Shown one piece after another: positions 1 to 9,301 of a stretch of 64,000 nucleotides of DNA. A program made the position numbers and the translations under genes. The DNA lies in contig JADJIH010000007.1 of the NCBI GenBank assembly GCA_016707115.1, positions 1 through 64,000 of the forward strand, read 5' to 3'. The notes beneath the pieces are model-generated. The model was not told where the DNA came from. It worked only from the letters and a program-made list of their open reading frames with translations, and did no database searches. The stretch is from Ignavibacteriales bacterium. GTDB taxonomy: Bacteria > Bacteroidota > Ignavibacteria > Ignavibacteriales > Ignavibacteriaceae. The number at the start of each line of letters is the position of its first letter. The stretch's first letter is position 1.

Positions 1-2590
1 CCCAACTTTCCACCATTGATAGTAATGGCTATCATCCTTTTTTTCTCTATAAGAAATTATCCCGTATAACTTGAGTTTCTTTCCTAGATCTACTAGCGAA
101 GCATATTTTTGATCATAAATGTTTTATACAATTCCAATGCTCTGGATTTTTAATATTCTACTTTCCTTAACATCTTTTCTTCTAGCGACTTAGGTGTTCC
201 AAATATATCTTTACGGATATTTTCATTAAACCAATCCACATCCACTTTCTTCAGATGATAAGCAAATTCTTCGTACCTATTCATTCCAACACTTACTAAA
301 GCGTTCTTATCATCATTATCAATAACTGTTTTTGCCAACTGAGCATCGTATTTATAATTCATTAAGAATTGAGCAAATTTTGGCAGCTCTTTTTTTACGT
401 CTTCTATAAAAGCTTCAGGGTTTTTATTAAACCATTCCTAGTTACGAAGTACACCTGCGCAGTAACAATATTTAGCCTTCTATCTTTATCTTCAACAAAT
501 ACCGGAATTTTTCATTACTAAAGAAGATGCAGTTAACATAATTAGTTATTGTAAAGTTTTTAACATTCTTTTCATTTATCGTTACTTCATCTTCAGTAAT
601 AATTGTTTTAATAGTGGACTTAACTGAATTACGAGGTGTTGTTATCGTGAGCTATTTCATTAAAGGCTATTAGTATCGCATTCTGTAACCAAAGGATTAA
701 ACTCACTGGCTAACTGTGAGTCATTTACCATCGTAACCTGTTTATTTCCAAACAATGGTTTTAATATGAAAGAAAGCATAAGGTTTTTACCTGCACCTTG
801 ATCGCTCTTAAAAACCCAGGCAGTTTGTTGTTTCATTCTTGTCTGTAATATTCCAGCAAGCCAGTTCAGAAAACGTTTACGCTCTTTATACTTTGGAATT
901 AAATTGATGAGTAAGCGATAAATGTGCGGAAATTCTTTTACCGGGTTAAGAAATTCTTCAGTCTTGTTCAGCTTCATATATTCTGTTGGTGTGAAAAAGT
1001 TGAACATCTCTTTTCTAAATCATATCTTTCATTAAAGTAACATCAAAATCTGCTTTTAATGCTGGAAAGATTTCAGGGGTGCGTTGTTGTGCACTCAATA
1101 AAATATTAGATAAGATATCCTTAGTAACACCCAAATGCACTGAATCTGCTGTTTTATCAAAGTAAGCATATGAGCTGGTGTTTTTTCTATGAATGGAAAA
1201 TACCTTTGATCAGCACTATCACTTGAGCTAGTAATCTTCTTAAAATCTTTTAAGTTCTTTTTCTTTAACTGATTTAATCAAATCATTTACATCAGACTTT
1301 GCTATGTTAAAGTTTTTATGAAGATATTTTTGATGTGAGCTAAATCTTCCGGATCTTTTACAATCAAACTAAGCTCTAATAATTTGTTCTTAGCCCCTTC
1401 TCTTTGTATGAGATCTTTAATTGCATCAGCATTTGCATATCTAGTGCATAACCAACGCAAGCCCTTTTCACACTCTTTTAATAAATTCTTGAATTCTTTT
1501 ATTCCATTTGCTTTGATATATTCATCAGGATCCTTATGTAGTTTTAATTTTTCTGGATTTAGTATAAAAGGAACGATATCAGATTTTTCAAGCAACAACT
1601 TAATAGCCTCTTCGGTATTAACTGGACCAACACCATCATTATCTAAAGCAAGAATTACATTCTTTACTTTTTTAGCCATTAGTCCTGCAATATGAGATTG
1701 ACTTAATATACCTTGACCTAATGCAACGATATTATCTAATCCAGCTTTTATTAAGTAAGCTGCATCTGGATAACCTTCAACAATTAATACTGTATCTTGT
1801 TTATGAATTTTATCTAAATTAAAAAGATCCTTTTTGATATTCCGGTTGTACTATCATATCTAGATAAAATTTGTTTACCATCGGTACCTAACTTAGAGTT
1901 TTATCCAGATTAAAGATCGGTTCACCTAATGGTTTGCTTGATCTCTTTATAAAACCAGTTATCATTCCCTTTCTATCTCTATATGGTATAGCGATATCAT
2001 AAATATCACCGTTGTGTCCATTTAGTGATAAAGAGTTAATTAGGTTATATGCATCTGGAAAAATTGTTTTAAGATGATCACGAATATTTGGTACGCTTGT
2101 CCATCCACAGAATTCAGTTTCTTTTAAAATATCTTTATCATACTTGCGTTCATTAATTAAATACTCTAAAGCATGACGTCCTTCTAGTTCAAATAGTTTT
2201 TCATGTAAGTAAGTATAAACTTCTTCATATAATTCACTATAAGCTCTATCACGTTCTCTTTGTATAATTTCTTCTGGACTAGGAGGAGTAAAATCTTTAC
2301 CTTTAGGTACAGGCCCTAAATTAAATTCAGTAGCTAACCATTCTAAGGCTGGTATAAAATCTATCTTCTTAGCAGCCTTTATTAGTTCAATGTAGTCACC
2401 GCCTGCATTACAGTTGAAGCAGTGCCAATAGTTATTTTTTGTATTTATAGAAAAGCATCTACCATTTGTAGATGTATGGCCGGAGGACAATTACCCTGTA
2501 ATGAGTAACCGGTCTTTGTTAGATTTAATTTTAATTTACCAGCAATTTGTTCTGCCGGTATTGCATTGATTTTACTTTTAGTTCATCAAT
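1..2590 (-). pseudogene. Mobile-element primase-helicase (CHC2 + TOPRIM + DUF5906-type helicase), frameshifted and cut by window edge
   Basis: Reading the minus strand with small frame corrections gives one continuous replication protein of at least about 850 residues. In order it has a DnaG-type CHC2 zinc finger (CPSGHTS near 2495, then WHCFNCNAGGD near 2420), a TOPRIM domain (VLIVEGYPDAA near 1790, ILALDNDG near 1640) and an SF3-like helicase with Walker A (SDQGAGKN near 800) of the DUF5906 type. It would make primers and unwind DNA for element replication. At least ten single-base indels break it; the open pieces are 1888-2490, 1302-1679, 660-1007 and 150-362. Several breaks sit in A runs. 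The frame is still open at base 1, so the C-terminus lies outside. The start is uncertain, just after the stop at 2595. The family call is firm; whether the gene is truly dead is not. Confidence 0.8.
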
Positions 2591-2594
2591 TGTT

Positions 2595-2894
2595 TTATTG
2601 CTTTGTGGTACCTTTGAATTGTTGTACATAATTATTTAATCCTGAATTTGCATTTATTTTATCATTTGAGTGCAGAACACTTTTAAGCGTTCTAAGCGCA
2701 TTGCCAAACCCAATTGGTTCAACTGACGCTTCCATTGAATAATATTTTTGTAATGTTACTTTTATAGATCCATCATCTTCAAAAGTAAACATTGTAACAC
2801 CGTTAGTTCTTGGATGATCAATCAGCTTATATCCCTTAAATAAAAGATATCCTGCTAGATTGAAATCCTTAGTTATATAGTTTTCGTTATTCAT
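2595..2894 (-). CDS. Hypothetical protein of the element replication module (99 aa)
   Basis: This intact 99-residue reading frame starts with ITKDFNLAGYLLFKGYKL and has no signal peptide or membrane segment. I do not recognise the family with confidence; the N-terminus resembles short proteins common beside primases on Bacteroidota mobile elements. The ATG overlaps the frame-corrected stop of the preceding small gene, and the primase reading begins within a few bases of its stop, so the three genes probably form one translationally coupled replication operon. Confidence 0.6.
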   Translation of the reverse strand: MNNENYITKDFNLAGYLLFKGYKLIDHPRTNGVTMFTFEDDGSIKVTLQKYYSMEASVEPIGFGNALRTLKSVLHSNDKINANSGLNNYVQQFKGTTKQ

Positions 2895-3118
2895 TTTTTA
2901 ATTCCTCTGTTTCTTGTTCTTTCTTCTTTATGTATGTGTATAGAATGGCTTTTATTAGTGCGGAATGACATATCCAGCTTATGAGCAGACTCATACAATT
3001 CACGTTTCCAATCTTCATCTACCGTAACAGTAAATTGAGTTAGTTCACGTTTTGGCCGCTCAGGTTTTATTAGTTCCATTAAATTTTCCTCCAATTTAGT
3101 TGATGGCTTGAATGCCAT
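2887..3118 (-). pseudogene. Small DNA-binding-like protein, first gene of the replication operon, frameshifted near its end
   Basis: The reading opens MAFKPSTKLEEN and contains FTVTVDEDWKRELYESAHKL followed by SFRT, a layout like ribbon-helix-helix or plasmid-control proteins. The uncorrected frame ends at 2891 in an Arg/His-rich tail. Shifting frame at about 2953 gives the more protein-like IKAILYTYIKKKEQETEEL and a TAA at 2887-2889 that overlaps the ATG of the next gene, which argues that the original frame was shifted. A role in DNA binding or copy control is inferred only from size, position and the basic helix-rich end. Confidence 0.5.
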
Positions 3119-3430
3119 CTAAGTTCAATATCGATTATATGATATTAATAGTCAAGTTTTTTTTATCGCAACTTCGATGTCTATAAAACTTCATTTATGA
3201 TTAAGTATAATTGGTTTGGATCATGAAGTCAAGTTTTTTTATTAAAATTATTACGATGAGTAAAACCCATCTATTTTTAATATAACCGGCATTGGTTAAG
3301 GAGTCAGATCAAAAATATTCTTTTGCTATAATTTATAAGGGCATTATTGTTGTGCTGCTAAAAAATGATGTACAGCGTGTACATCGTGTACATCGAATTT
3401 ATTAGATTAGCACATCAACTAAGGAATTTT
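3119..3430 (+). promoter_or_regulatory. Divergent control region of the mobile element
   Basis: This 312-bp gap separates the leftward replication operon from the rightward operon. It is very AT-rich and contains two similar tracts (GTCAAGTTTTTTTTAT at about 3152 and GTCAAGTTTTTTTATT at about 3228) plus a triplet of TGTACA boxes near its right end. A ribosome binding site AAGGAA lies at 3421-3426 before the ATG at 3431. Promoters for both directions must lie here, but I cannot place -35/-10 boxes with confidence. An origin of replication is possible but not shown. Confidence 0.5.
3369..3395. repeat. Three tandem 9-bp units TGTACA(G/T)CG
   Basis: TGTACA occurs at 3369, 3378 and 3387, each followed by GCG or TCG, giving three exact 9-bp steps. 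TGTACA is itself a palindrome. The array sits about 35 bp upstream of the start codon of the rightward operon, which fits an operator or iteron bound by an element-encoded regulator. It is inside a longer ATG-initiated frame (from 3365), but the codons there look non-coding and a good ribosome binding site precedes the later ATG at 3431. Confidence 0.6.
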
Positions 3431-5038
3431 ATGATATTATTAATTGATCCTGCTTTTGAAGTATTTAACTCACTATCACAGGCAAATATATTTTCCAGAC
3501 TAAGTGAGATTGTTCAAGCGCTCAAAAAAATTGATGTTGAAGAACTTAATGAAATAAAAGCTATATACCTGATATCCAAAAAGAAGACAAACTTATTTAA
3601 TACAGTAAGAGAAGAATTATTGGCTAATGAATCATTCTTTGGCCCAAAAAGATCAACAAACCATCTTAAAAAACTTTTTATTGAAGCTCAATTAATTTCT
3701 GATCTATCCAAAATAAATTCAAATGAGAAATCTAAATTTAGTTTTATATATCCTTTTATATCCAGTAATCTATTGGATCATATTAAAACTCAGAAATATT
3801 TTGAGGGATACATTAGCTATAGAGATTTTATTTTTATTGATTCCAATTCAAGAACAGAAAAAATTCAGGATGTAAATAAGTTTATTGAATTATTTGAACA
3901 AACAAATAAAATCATTGATCAATCAAAAAAGTCAATTTGAAAAAGAAGCTGTGCCTGGATTATTAGAAATTCTTTTCCCTAGCTTGCATAAAAACATTTC
4001 TTCTTACAAAAATAATTCTATAAAGATTGTTGTGTCTGATTCAAGGATAATAGCAGAAGAAGCTATAAGATTATTATTGAAGAACAATTACCTGGATTAT
4101 AGCATAATTGATTTATCCGAGAATGAAAATGACATAACTTTAATAGCAAATAAGAATTGTATTTTCTTTAACACTGATTCACTTCCAATACAACGACAAG
4201 ATGAATTATTGAACATTTTGGCTTCATTTAAAGATGATGAATTAATTAAGAAAATATTCCATTATAAAAATGCTGAAAATATTTTACCAAGAATTAAAGG
4301 CAATGGTAACTTAATTGATCTTTCTATCATTGATATTACTCCGGAACAGTTATCGCAATGCTTCGTATCAATGCTCGTGCAAAAAAACAAATTACTTTAT
4401 GGTACCAAAAATGCTAAATTCTTTAAGGACTTAAGTAAATTCGTATATAGCTACAACTCAGTAGATGTTATGGATCGTTGCATAAATGCATTAACACCAC
4501 TAAACTCCTCAGATATATTATTACTTCCAGAATTCTGGTATGAGTTTAATCGTAAGTACACGTTGGTCACAAAAGAAAACACAGACAAACAGCAAATTAA
4601 AAACGATATAGAAAAATATTTTATAAAATATCGCGGCAACTATTGGGAAGTAAATTTTAATTATGAGGGCGGTCCAATACTTCTAGCTAATTCCGTTGGT
4701 ATGTATTACTTGGCTGCACTAATGGCACAACCAAATACTCCCATAGATTACAAAGATCTCACAAAAAATATGCTAAGAAAAAGAATATGATTCACCAGAG
4801 CGTGGTGCTCAGAGTATTATCAATGCAATAGAAGGTTGCAAAATATCTATAGCTGACGTTGAATCTTCTTTGTCAATTAAAAAATAAGTTTTCTTCCTAC
4901 TTAAACAAATCAAAATTCTCTAAAGATAAGATTAACTCTTCAAAAACATATACTGTAATTTTTATTCCAGCACCTGATACCAACATTAAATGGTCTATAC
5001 CCATCGTACCTGAAAAATCTATACTGTATAACTCTTAA
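3431..5038 (+). pseudogene. Large regulator-like protein: degenerate AAA+-like region plus C-terminal winged-helix-like domain, frameshifted
   Basis: Two long open pieces (3431-3940 and 3885-4790) and a tail to 5038 join into one protein of about 535 residues after small corrections, three of them in A runs (about 3930, 4785 and 4880). I chose ATG 3431 because AAGGAA precedes it. The middle part (ANKNCIFFNTDSLP then RQDELLNIL) resembles the Walker-B region of sigma-54-activator-like AAA+ modules but lacks the usual acidic residues. The part near 4640-4720 (GNYWEVNFNYEGG, then NSVGMYYLAALMAQPN) resembles the 'G-rYLA-LL' domain found at the C-terminus of many bacterial regulators, and the following SPERGAQSIINAIEG fits the end of that domain. 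Family membership is tentative. It might be continuous with the ATPase that follows. Confidence 0.45.
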
Positions 5039-5172
5039 ATCTAGCATCACTCCATTCGTTATAACTTAGAAGGTAGCTAACAAATACTTTCCAAGTGTTA
5101 AACACTCTTCCGTTTTAGACAATAACCAAGCATATTTCGACGTACAAAATATTTACAGAAAGTCAAATAAAT

Positions 5173-6480
5173 ATGAAGAAAAAAAAATTAAGAAAAAGTT
5201 GATTTAGAAGCTAGTGTAAAAGATAAACCTAAGTGTGTAACGGATTTAGGGCAATTGTCATTTGATACAATTGGGGGAAGGTCGTAAAAGTATATCGTGA
5301 GAATGGGAAAAGTTATTTGGTGAATAGCAAAGGCGAGTTAAGTGAGATCCCGGACGTAAGTGCAGATGCTACAATTGGTAGCAATAATTTATGGAATGAT
5401 AAAAAAGTTAACGAAAACTTGATTGAAGAAATTAAAAAAGCTTTTACGCCGTTTGTATTTTTTAATAATCAAGCACTTTATGATTTCATAGCAGTTGAAG
5501 CAACAAGCACTTATGTGTTTAATTTATTTGAAGCCATACCATACTTACATCTAACGGGTGCGAAGGGTTCTGGCAAAACTACTTTGGTTAGAATTCTTTC
5601 TTCGTTATCACATCATCCGGTTTCAACAGTCTCAGTTACACCTGCAAATTTATTTAGAATGATAGAGAATGAACAGCCAACTTTGTTTATTGATGAGGCT
5701 GAGGACTTGGAAAAGCGCGGTACGTCTAATAATCCTACTATTCAGTCACTAAATAGTGGTTATAAAAAAGGCGGGGACGTTCACAGGGTTTTCAAGAATT
5801 TACCTACTCAGTTTTCAACATACTGCCCAAAAGTTATTGCAGGAATTAATTCATTAAGTCCGGCATTAGAAGATCGATGTATTACAATTGAAATGCAAAA
5901 AGCAGCAGCATCTAAAAAAGTGTCCTATTTAACTAATGATGATCGAAACAAATTAAAGTCTTTAAAACCCGTTATCGTCGGAACTTTAGATAAGAGAATG
6001 CCAGAGCTGATTAAGATAATCAATAATCCAGCTTCACTAAAATTAAATCCGGAAATACAGAATCGCGAACTAGAGAAATGGTTTCCAATACTTGCTATTG
6101 CAAAAGTGTTTTCAACAAAGAAGAATAACTACTTTGAGCAGATTCAAAATTTTGCATTGGATTCAATAATCTCCTCCATCCAAGAAGATGCTTCACCAGA
6201 AACTATTTGCAAAGATATTCTTTCAGATTACGTGGAACATAATGCTACAAGATCTCTTCTACCTGGGGATAATAATTTTTTTACTACCGCTGTGATAAAA
6301 TATTTTGATGATAAAGCAGTTGGATCCACATAATTATTATCAGCAATCAAGGGGAACTTAGTAGGATATTACAAAAAGATAGGAGTGATCACGACTCGAG
6401 AACGATTTGGCATGAAGGGCCCAGCTATATTAGCTTATAAAATTCCAAAATCAATAATTACTGAAAAGAAAGGTAAGTAA
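5173..6480 (+). pseudogene. P-loop ATPase of DUF3631 type, frameshifted at both ends
   Basis: The intact core (5317-6333) has TYVFNLFEAIPYLHLTG, Walker A GAKGSGKTT, the conserved VTPANLFRMIE-EQPTLFIDEAE region holding Walker B, and LEDRCITIEM near the sensor region. This order matches DUF3631-type ATPases of phages and mobile elements, which are thought to act on DNA. Upstream, a shifted frame reads SFDTIGG then VYRENGKSYLV. Downstream, correcting one base near 6330 adds about 45 residues (VGYYKKIGVITTRERFG) and ends at TAA 6478-6480, directly abutting the ATG of the radical-SAM gene. The start is uncertain (an ATG lies at 5173), and fusion to the preceding gene is possible because the gap between them also reads as protein in pieces. 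Confidence 0.65.
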
Positions 6481-7854
6481 ATGTTTATTCCAAAATTAAT
6501 TCAGGTTACAAAAGAAGCAAAAGATGATGCTTTAACCAAGGAATATTTAGATAGATGCAGATCTATTTATCCAAAGGTTAAAGTTGTTTACGTAGAAAAT
6601 AGCAAACCAGAACTACCGGCGCACTTAGATGCTGCCGGTAGATATCATCATATGAAAGGCACTGTGTTGATATGCAGAAGAACATCATCTTTTATTGAAA
6701 CGTTTGAAAGCCCCGGGCATATAGTAGAAAGAATGAGCACGATGGTAAAGTCAGTGTTTAACTGCAGCTCTTCCTGTGAATTCTGCTACTTAGGTAAAAC
6801 AGCACTACGGCAGCAGTATCAGAGGTTATACTCTAACATAGATGATCGAGCAAGAAATGTTAAATGAAATTCCAATTCATATTGGGCTAAATACGATTCT
6901 AAGTGCGTATGCTTTTATAATGAATCGCCCTTACTAAAAATACCTCCGGGTTTTAAGAATTTTGCGGATGAGTTCAGAAACAAGCTTTCCCGTATGGGTA
7001 AAAATAAAGTAAGCCTGGAAGTTGTATCCAAATATATTAATGATAATCTGGCAGAGATATTACTTAAGCTTGATGTTCCACTAGCGCAACTGCAATACTT
7101 TAGTATTAAGAAACAGCTTCCAAAATATTTCGAAGAGAATAAAAAATTTGATGTATCATTTAATGTTGGCGAGTATACTGATATAGGGGCTATAGACCAC
7201 ATCTCCGGGCATCTTAATTTCTTTGCAGGACTTGCAGAAAAACATAAAAACATTAAGATCAACTTTATGACCAAATCACCTAATCTCACATCATTGTTAA
7301 AAGCAAAATGTGATAACAGGGTTCTTGTAACAATTGGTTTTAATCCCCAGTCCGTAATTGATAAATATGAGCACGGTACATATTCATTAAAGGAGCGTAT
7401 CGCTACTGCAAAGCAGGTTCAGAAAAAAGGTGATATAAATCTTAAGCTTGAAATAGAGCCAATAATATTTATACCAGATTACGAAAAAGAATATATCAAA
7501 TTGATCAGGAAACTGTTAAAGGAATTAGATGTTAATAAAATCTCGAAGATTACAATGGGCGGTATAAGATTAGCCGCTGACTACAGAGGGATTATACCGC
7601 AGTATTTTCCTGATACTGATTTGCTTGATATGCATATGGAAAAACCAGATGTTAGTTATGATAGGTACAGATACCCGCTTGAAGAACGTGTTGATATTTA
7701 TTTGAAGCTTATCGCAGAAATCAAAAATCATTGTGATTGTGAAATAGGTTTAGGTGCCGAAACACCAGAGCTATGGGAAGCAATTAACTTTGATGCTGCA
7801 AAAGCTATGAGCAAAAACTTCTTTCAGTATTTGGATCCTAACGGCGATGAATAA
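6481..7854 (+). pseudogene. Radical-SAM protein of the spore photoproduct lyase family, interrupted
   Basis: The frame 6481-7854 would give about 457 residues, interrupted by an in-frame TGA at 6865-6867. It has the radical-SAM cysteine motif CSSSCEFC (C-x3-C-x2-C) followed by YLGKT as in SPL. Later blocks also match SPL: GEYTDIGAIDHISG, VTIGFNPQSVIDKYEHGT, SLKERIATAKQV and EPIIFIPDYEKEY. Around the TGA another frame reads IDDIEQEMLNEI, which fits the SPL block Y-N-D-I, so two compensating indels are likelier than a real nonsense codon. Canonical SPL uses S-adenosylmethionine radicals to reverse thymine dimers. Here the position of the hydrogen-donor Cys appears to be Glu or Tyr, so chemistry or substrate may differ. 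Stop-start contact with the ATPase gene shows cotranscription. Confidence 0.75.
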
Positions 7855-7872
7855 ACCAAAATATATAATTCT

Positions 7873-7907
7873 TACTTGGGGGGTATACAAAAAATACTTT
7901 CCAAGTA
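7873..7907 (+). other. Hairpin after the radical-SAM gene
   Basis: TACTTGG (7873-7879) pairs with CCAAGTA (7901-7907), and GTAT/ATAC can pair inside the loop. No T run follows, so it is at best a weak terminator or a processing site. The segment AAATACTTTCCAAGT also occurs at 5082-5096. Confidence 0.35.
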
Positions 7908-7953
7908 GTAATGTCGTCTTGTATAAAAAACTATTAACAAGGATTTTTACACT

Positions 7954-8181
7954 ATGACAAAACAAGATATACATCATAAAATATGGAGGTGCGCAGGCAC
8001 AGTAAAAATATATTCTATACAAATAGTATCATATAATGCAATAACTGCATTGACAAACAAACAGGCTGGAGCCTTAAAACACTCCAGCCAAATATTCTGG
8101 AGATTAATTGCAATTGTATTATTGGTTGCGGTTACATCACCAGAATTTTCCACGGCAACTATCCCAAATAATATTAGGTAA
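7954..8181 (+). CDS. Possible small protein with one hydrophobic segment (75 aa)
   Basis: The ATG at 7954 is preceded by AAGGA at 7939-7943 with suitable spacing. The predicted peptide has a polar first half and a hydrophobic stretch (LIAIVLLVAV) near residues 51-60, compatible with a single membrane segment. I recognise no family. A strong 8-bp hairpin lies within the frame. It could be a real small membrane protein of the element or chance coding. Confidence 0.3.
   Translation: MTKQDIHHKIWRCAGTVKIYSIQIVSYNAITALTNKQAGALKHSSQIFWRLIAIVLLVAVTSPEFSTATIPNNIR
8064..8089 (+). other. Hairpin GGCTGGAG / CTCCAGCC
   Basis: An 8-bp perfect stem (8064-8071 with 8082-8089) with a 10-nt loop. It is followed by AAATATT rather than a T run, so a rho-independent terminator is doubtful. 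It lies inside the small open frame 7954-8181. Confidence 0.4.
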
Positions 8182-8185
8182 AAAT

Positions 8186-8560
8186 ATGAGTAAAAATAAA
8201 AATGTTAAGGTTGATAAAGCACTTAGACAAACAGTCTTAGATACTATTGACCATCTTTATAAGCATTTTCTGTGTTTGGACAGAACTGAAGATAAGATTG
8301 CTTTACAGATCATTGAATCAATTAGTTATGATTATGCTATGATGAATTGCCAAGCACACTTTATAATAGAAAACGATGAGATTCCGTATTTAAGAAGCAA
8401 AATGAAAATCAAAGATTAGAGATAGTGAAAGGCATCCTTGCTGATGGTTACTTAGACATCAATGGGAATAGATTTTACTTCCTACATCAACCTTATGGTG
8501 AATTTTGATAAAGATGAGAATGCAAAAGAACTCGTTATATTGAAAAGTTCCAGATGCTAA
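8186..8560 (+). pseudogene. Hypothetical element protein, about 125 aa after correction, frameshifted
   Basis: The ATG at 8186 follows a TAGGTAAAAAT leader. The open frame stops at 8419. Adding one A in the run near 8393-8396 continues it as QRLEIVKGILADGYLDING, and removing one T near 8503-8506 extends it to the TAA at 8558-8560, just before a strong terminator. The protein is helical, contains a TVLDTIDHLYKHF segment and has no family I recognise. Both breaks lie in homopolymers. It is the last gene of the rightward operon. Confidence 0.5.
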
Positions 8561-8583
8561 GTAGTATCATTAGTATTAACACA

Positions 8584-8605
8584 GGCGGCGTAACAGCCGC
8601 CTTTT
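8584..8605 (+). terminator. Rho-independent terminator
   Basis: GGCGGC (8584-8589), loop GTAACA, GCCGCC (8596-8601), then TTTT. It ends the rightward operon and may also act on the leftward resolvase gene, whose stop begins at 8607. Confidence 0.8.
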
Positions 8606-8606
8606 A

Positions 8607-9181
8607 TTACATCTTTTTCAAAATTTCAAAGTAAGCACTTTTTGAAATTTTTACTTTCTTAATTATTTCTTTATACGTCAATCCACTTGCTTTTAGCATA
8701 ATAACCTGCTGTTTTGTAAATGGCGGAATTTTTGGTCTCCCAATTCTTACCCCACGTACCCTAGCCTTTTCCATTCCTGCAATTACTCTTTCACGTATTA
8801 TTGATCTTTCAAATTCAGCAAATGCTGAAATCATAGTAAATAATATTTTGCCTGCTGGAGTTGAGGTGTCAACATTTTCTTTGTAACTAATGAAATCCAC
8901 ACCAAGACTATTAAATTCTTCTAAAGCATTTATTAATTCCTTAGTACTTCGAGCAAAACGATCAAACTTCCATACCAATACAACTTCGGTTTTTCTTTTG
9001 CGAACATCATTAAATAATTTTGATAATTCACACGATCTGATTTAGCACCAGAAGCATAGTCAATATAAACTTCGACGACGTTTAATCTCCTTAATTCTGC
9101 ATATGACTTTAAATCTGACAGCTGCATATCCACATTTTGTTCTTTAGTGGATACTCGAGCATAAATGATAACTCGATTCAT
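8607..9181 (-). pseudogene. Small serine recombinase (resolvase/invertase family), frameshifted
   Basis: The first piece (8933-9181) starts MNRVIIYARVSTKEQ with the catalytic serine of the resolvase fold at residue 10. The second piece (8607-8978) carries WKFDRFARSTKELINAL, the helix AFAEFERSIIRERV, GRPK and a C-terminal helix-turn-helix (LTYKEIIKKVKISKSAYFEIL). Restoring one A in the run at 9019-9022 joins them through KLFNDVRKRKTEVVLVWK, giving about 191 residues, the normal length for resolvases and DNA invertases. AGGAA precedes the start. It diverges from the large serine recombinase across a 120-bp gap. It probably resolved multimers or inverted a segment of the element. Confidence 0.85.
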
Positions 9182-9301
9182 AAAATTCCTTTCTTGTTAT
9201 ACATTTCTTTTACCAAGAAAGAATTGGTTTATAAAAGGTACTTTTGTGGAATTAATAGTGTTACAACTAAAGTATTATTAATTTTGTAAAAATAAATTTT
9301 G

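Noticed and set aside
1384..1695. Open frame of 103 codons on the plus strand
   Set aside because: It is the antisense of the primase TOPRIM region, which has clear motifs on the minus strand.
3149..3245. The two GTCAAGTTTTTTT tracts as element ends or an origin
   Set aside because: They are short and T-rich and are easily explained by base composition; no further iterons or DnaA boxes were seen.
3365..3430. Earlier start at 3365 for the regulator-like gene
   Set aside because: The added codons translate the TGTACA array, while ATG 3431 has a good ribosome binding site.
6862..6870. In-frame TGA in the radical-SAM gene as a possible selenocysteine codon
   Set aside because: The residues around it fit SPL better in another frame (IDDIEQEMLNEI), and no selenocysteine insertion hairpin was seen; indels are the simpler reading.
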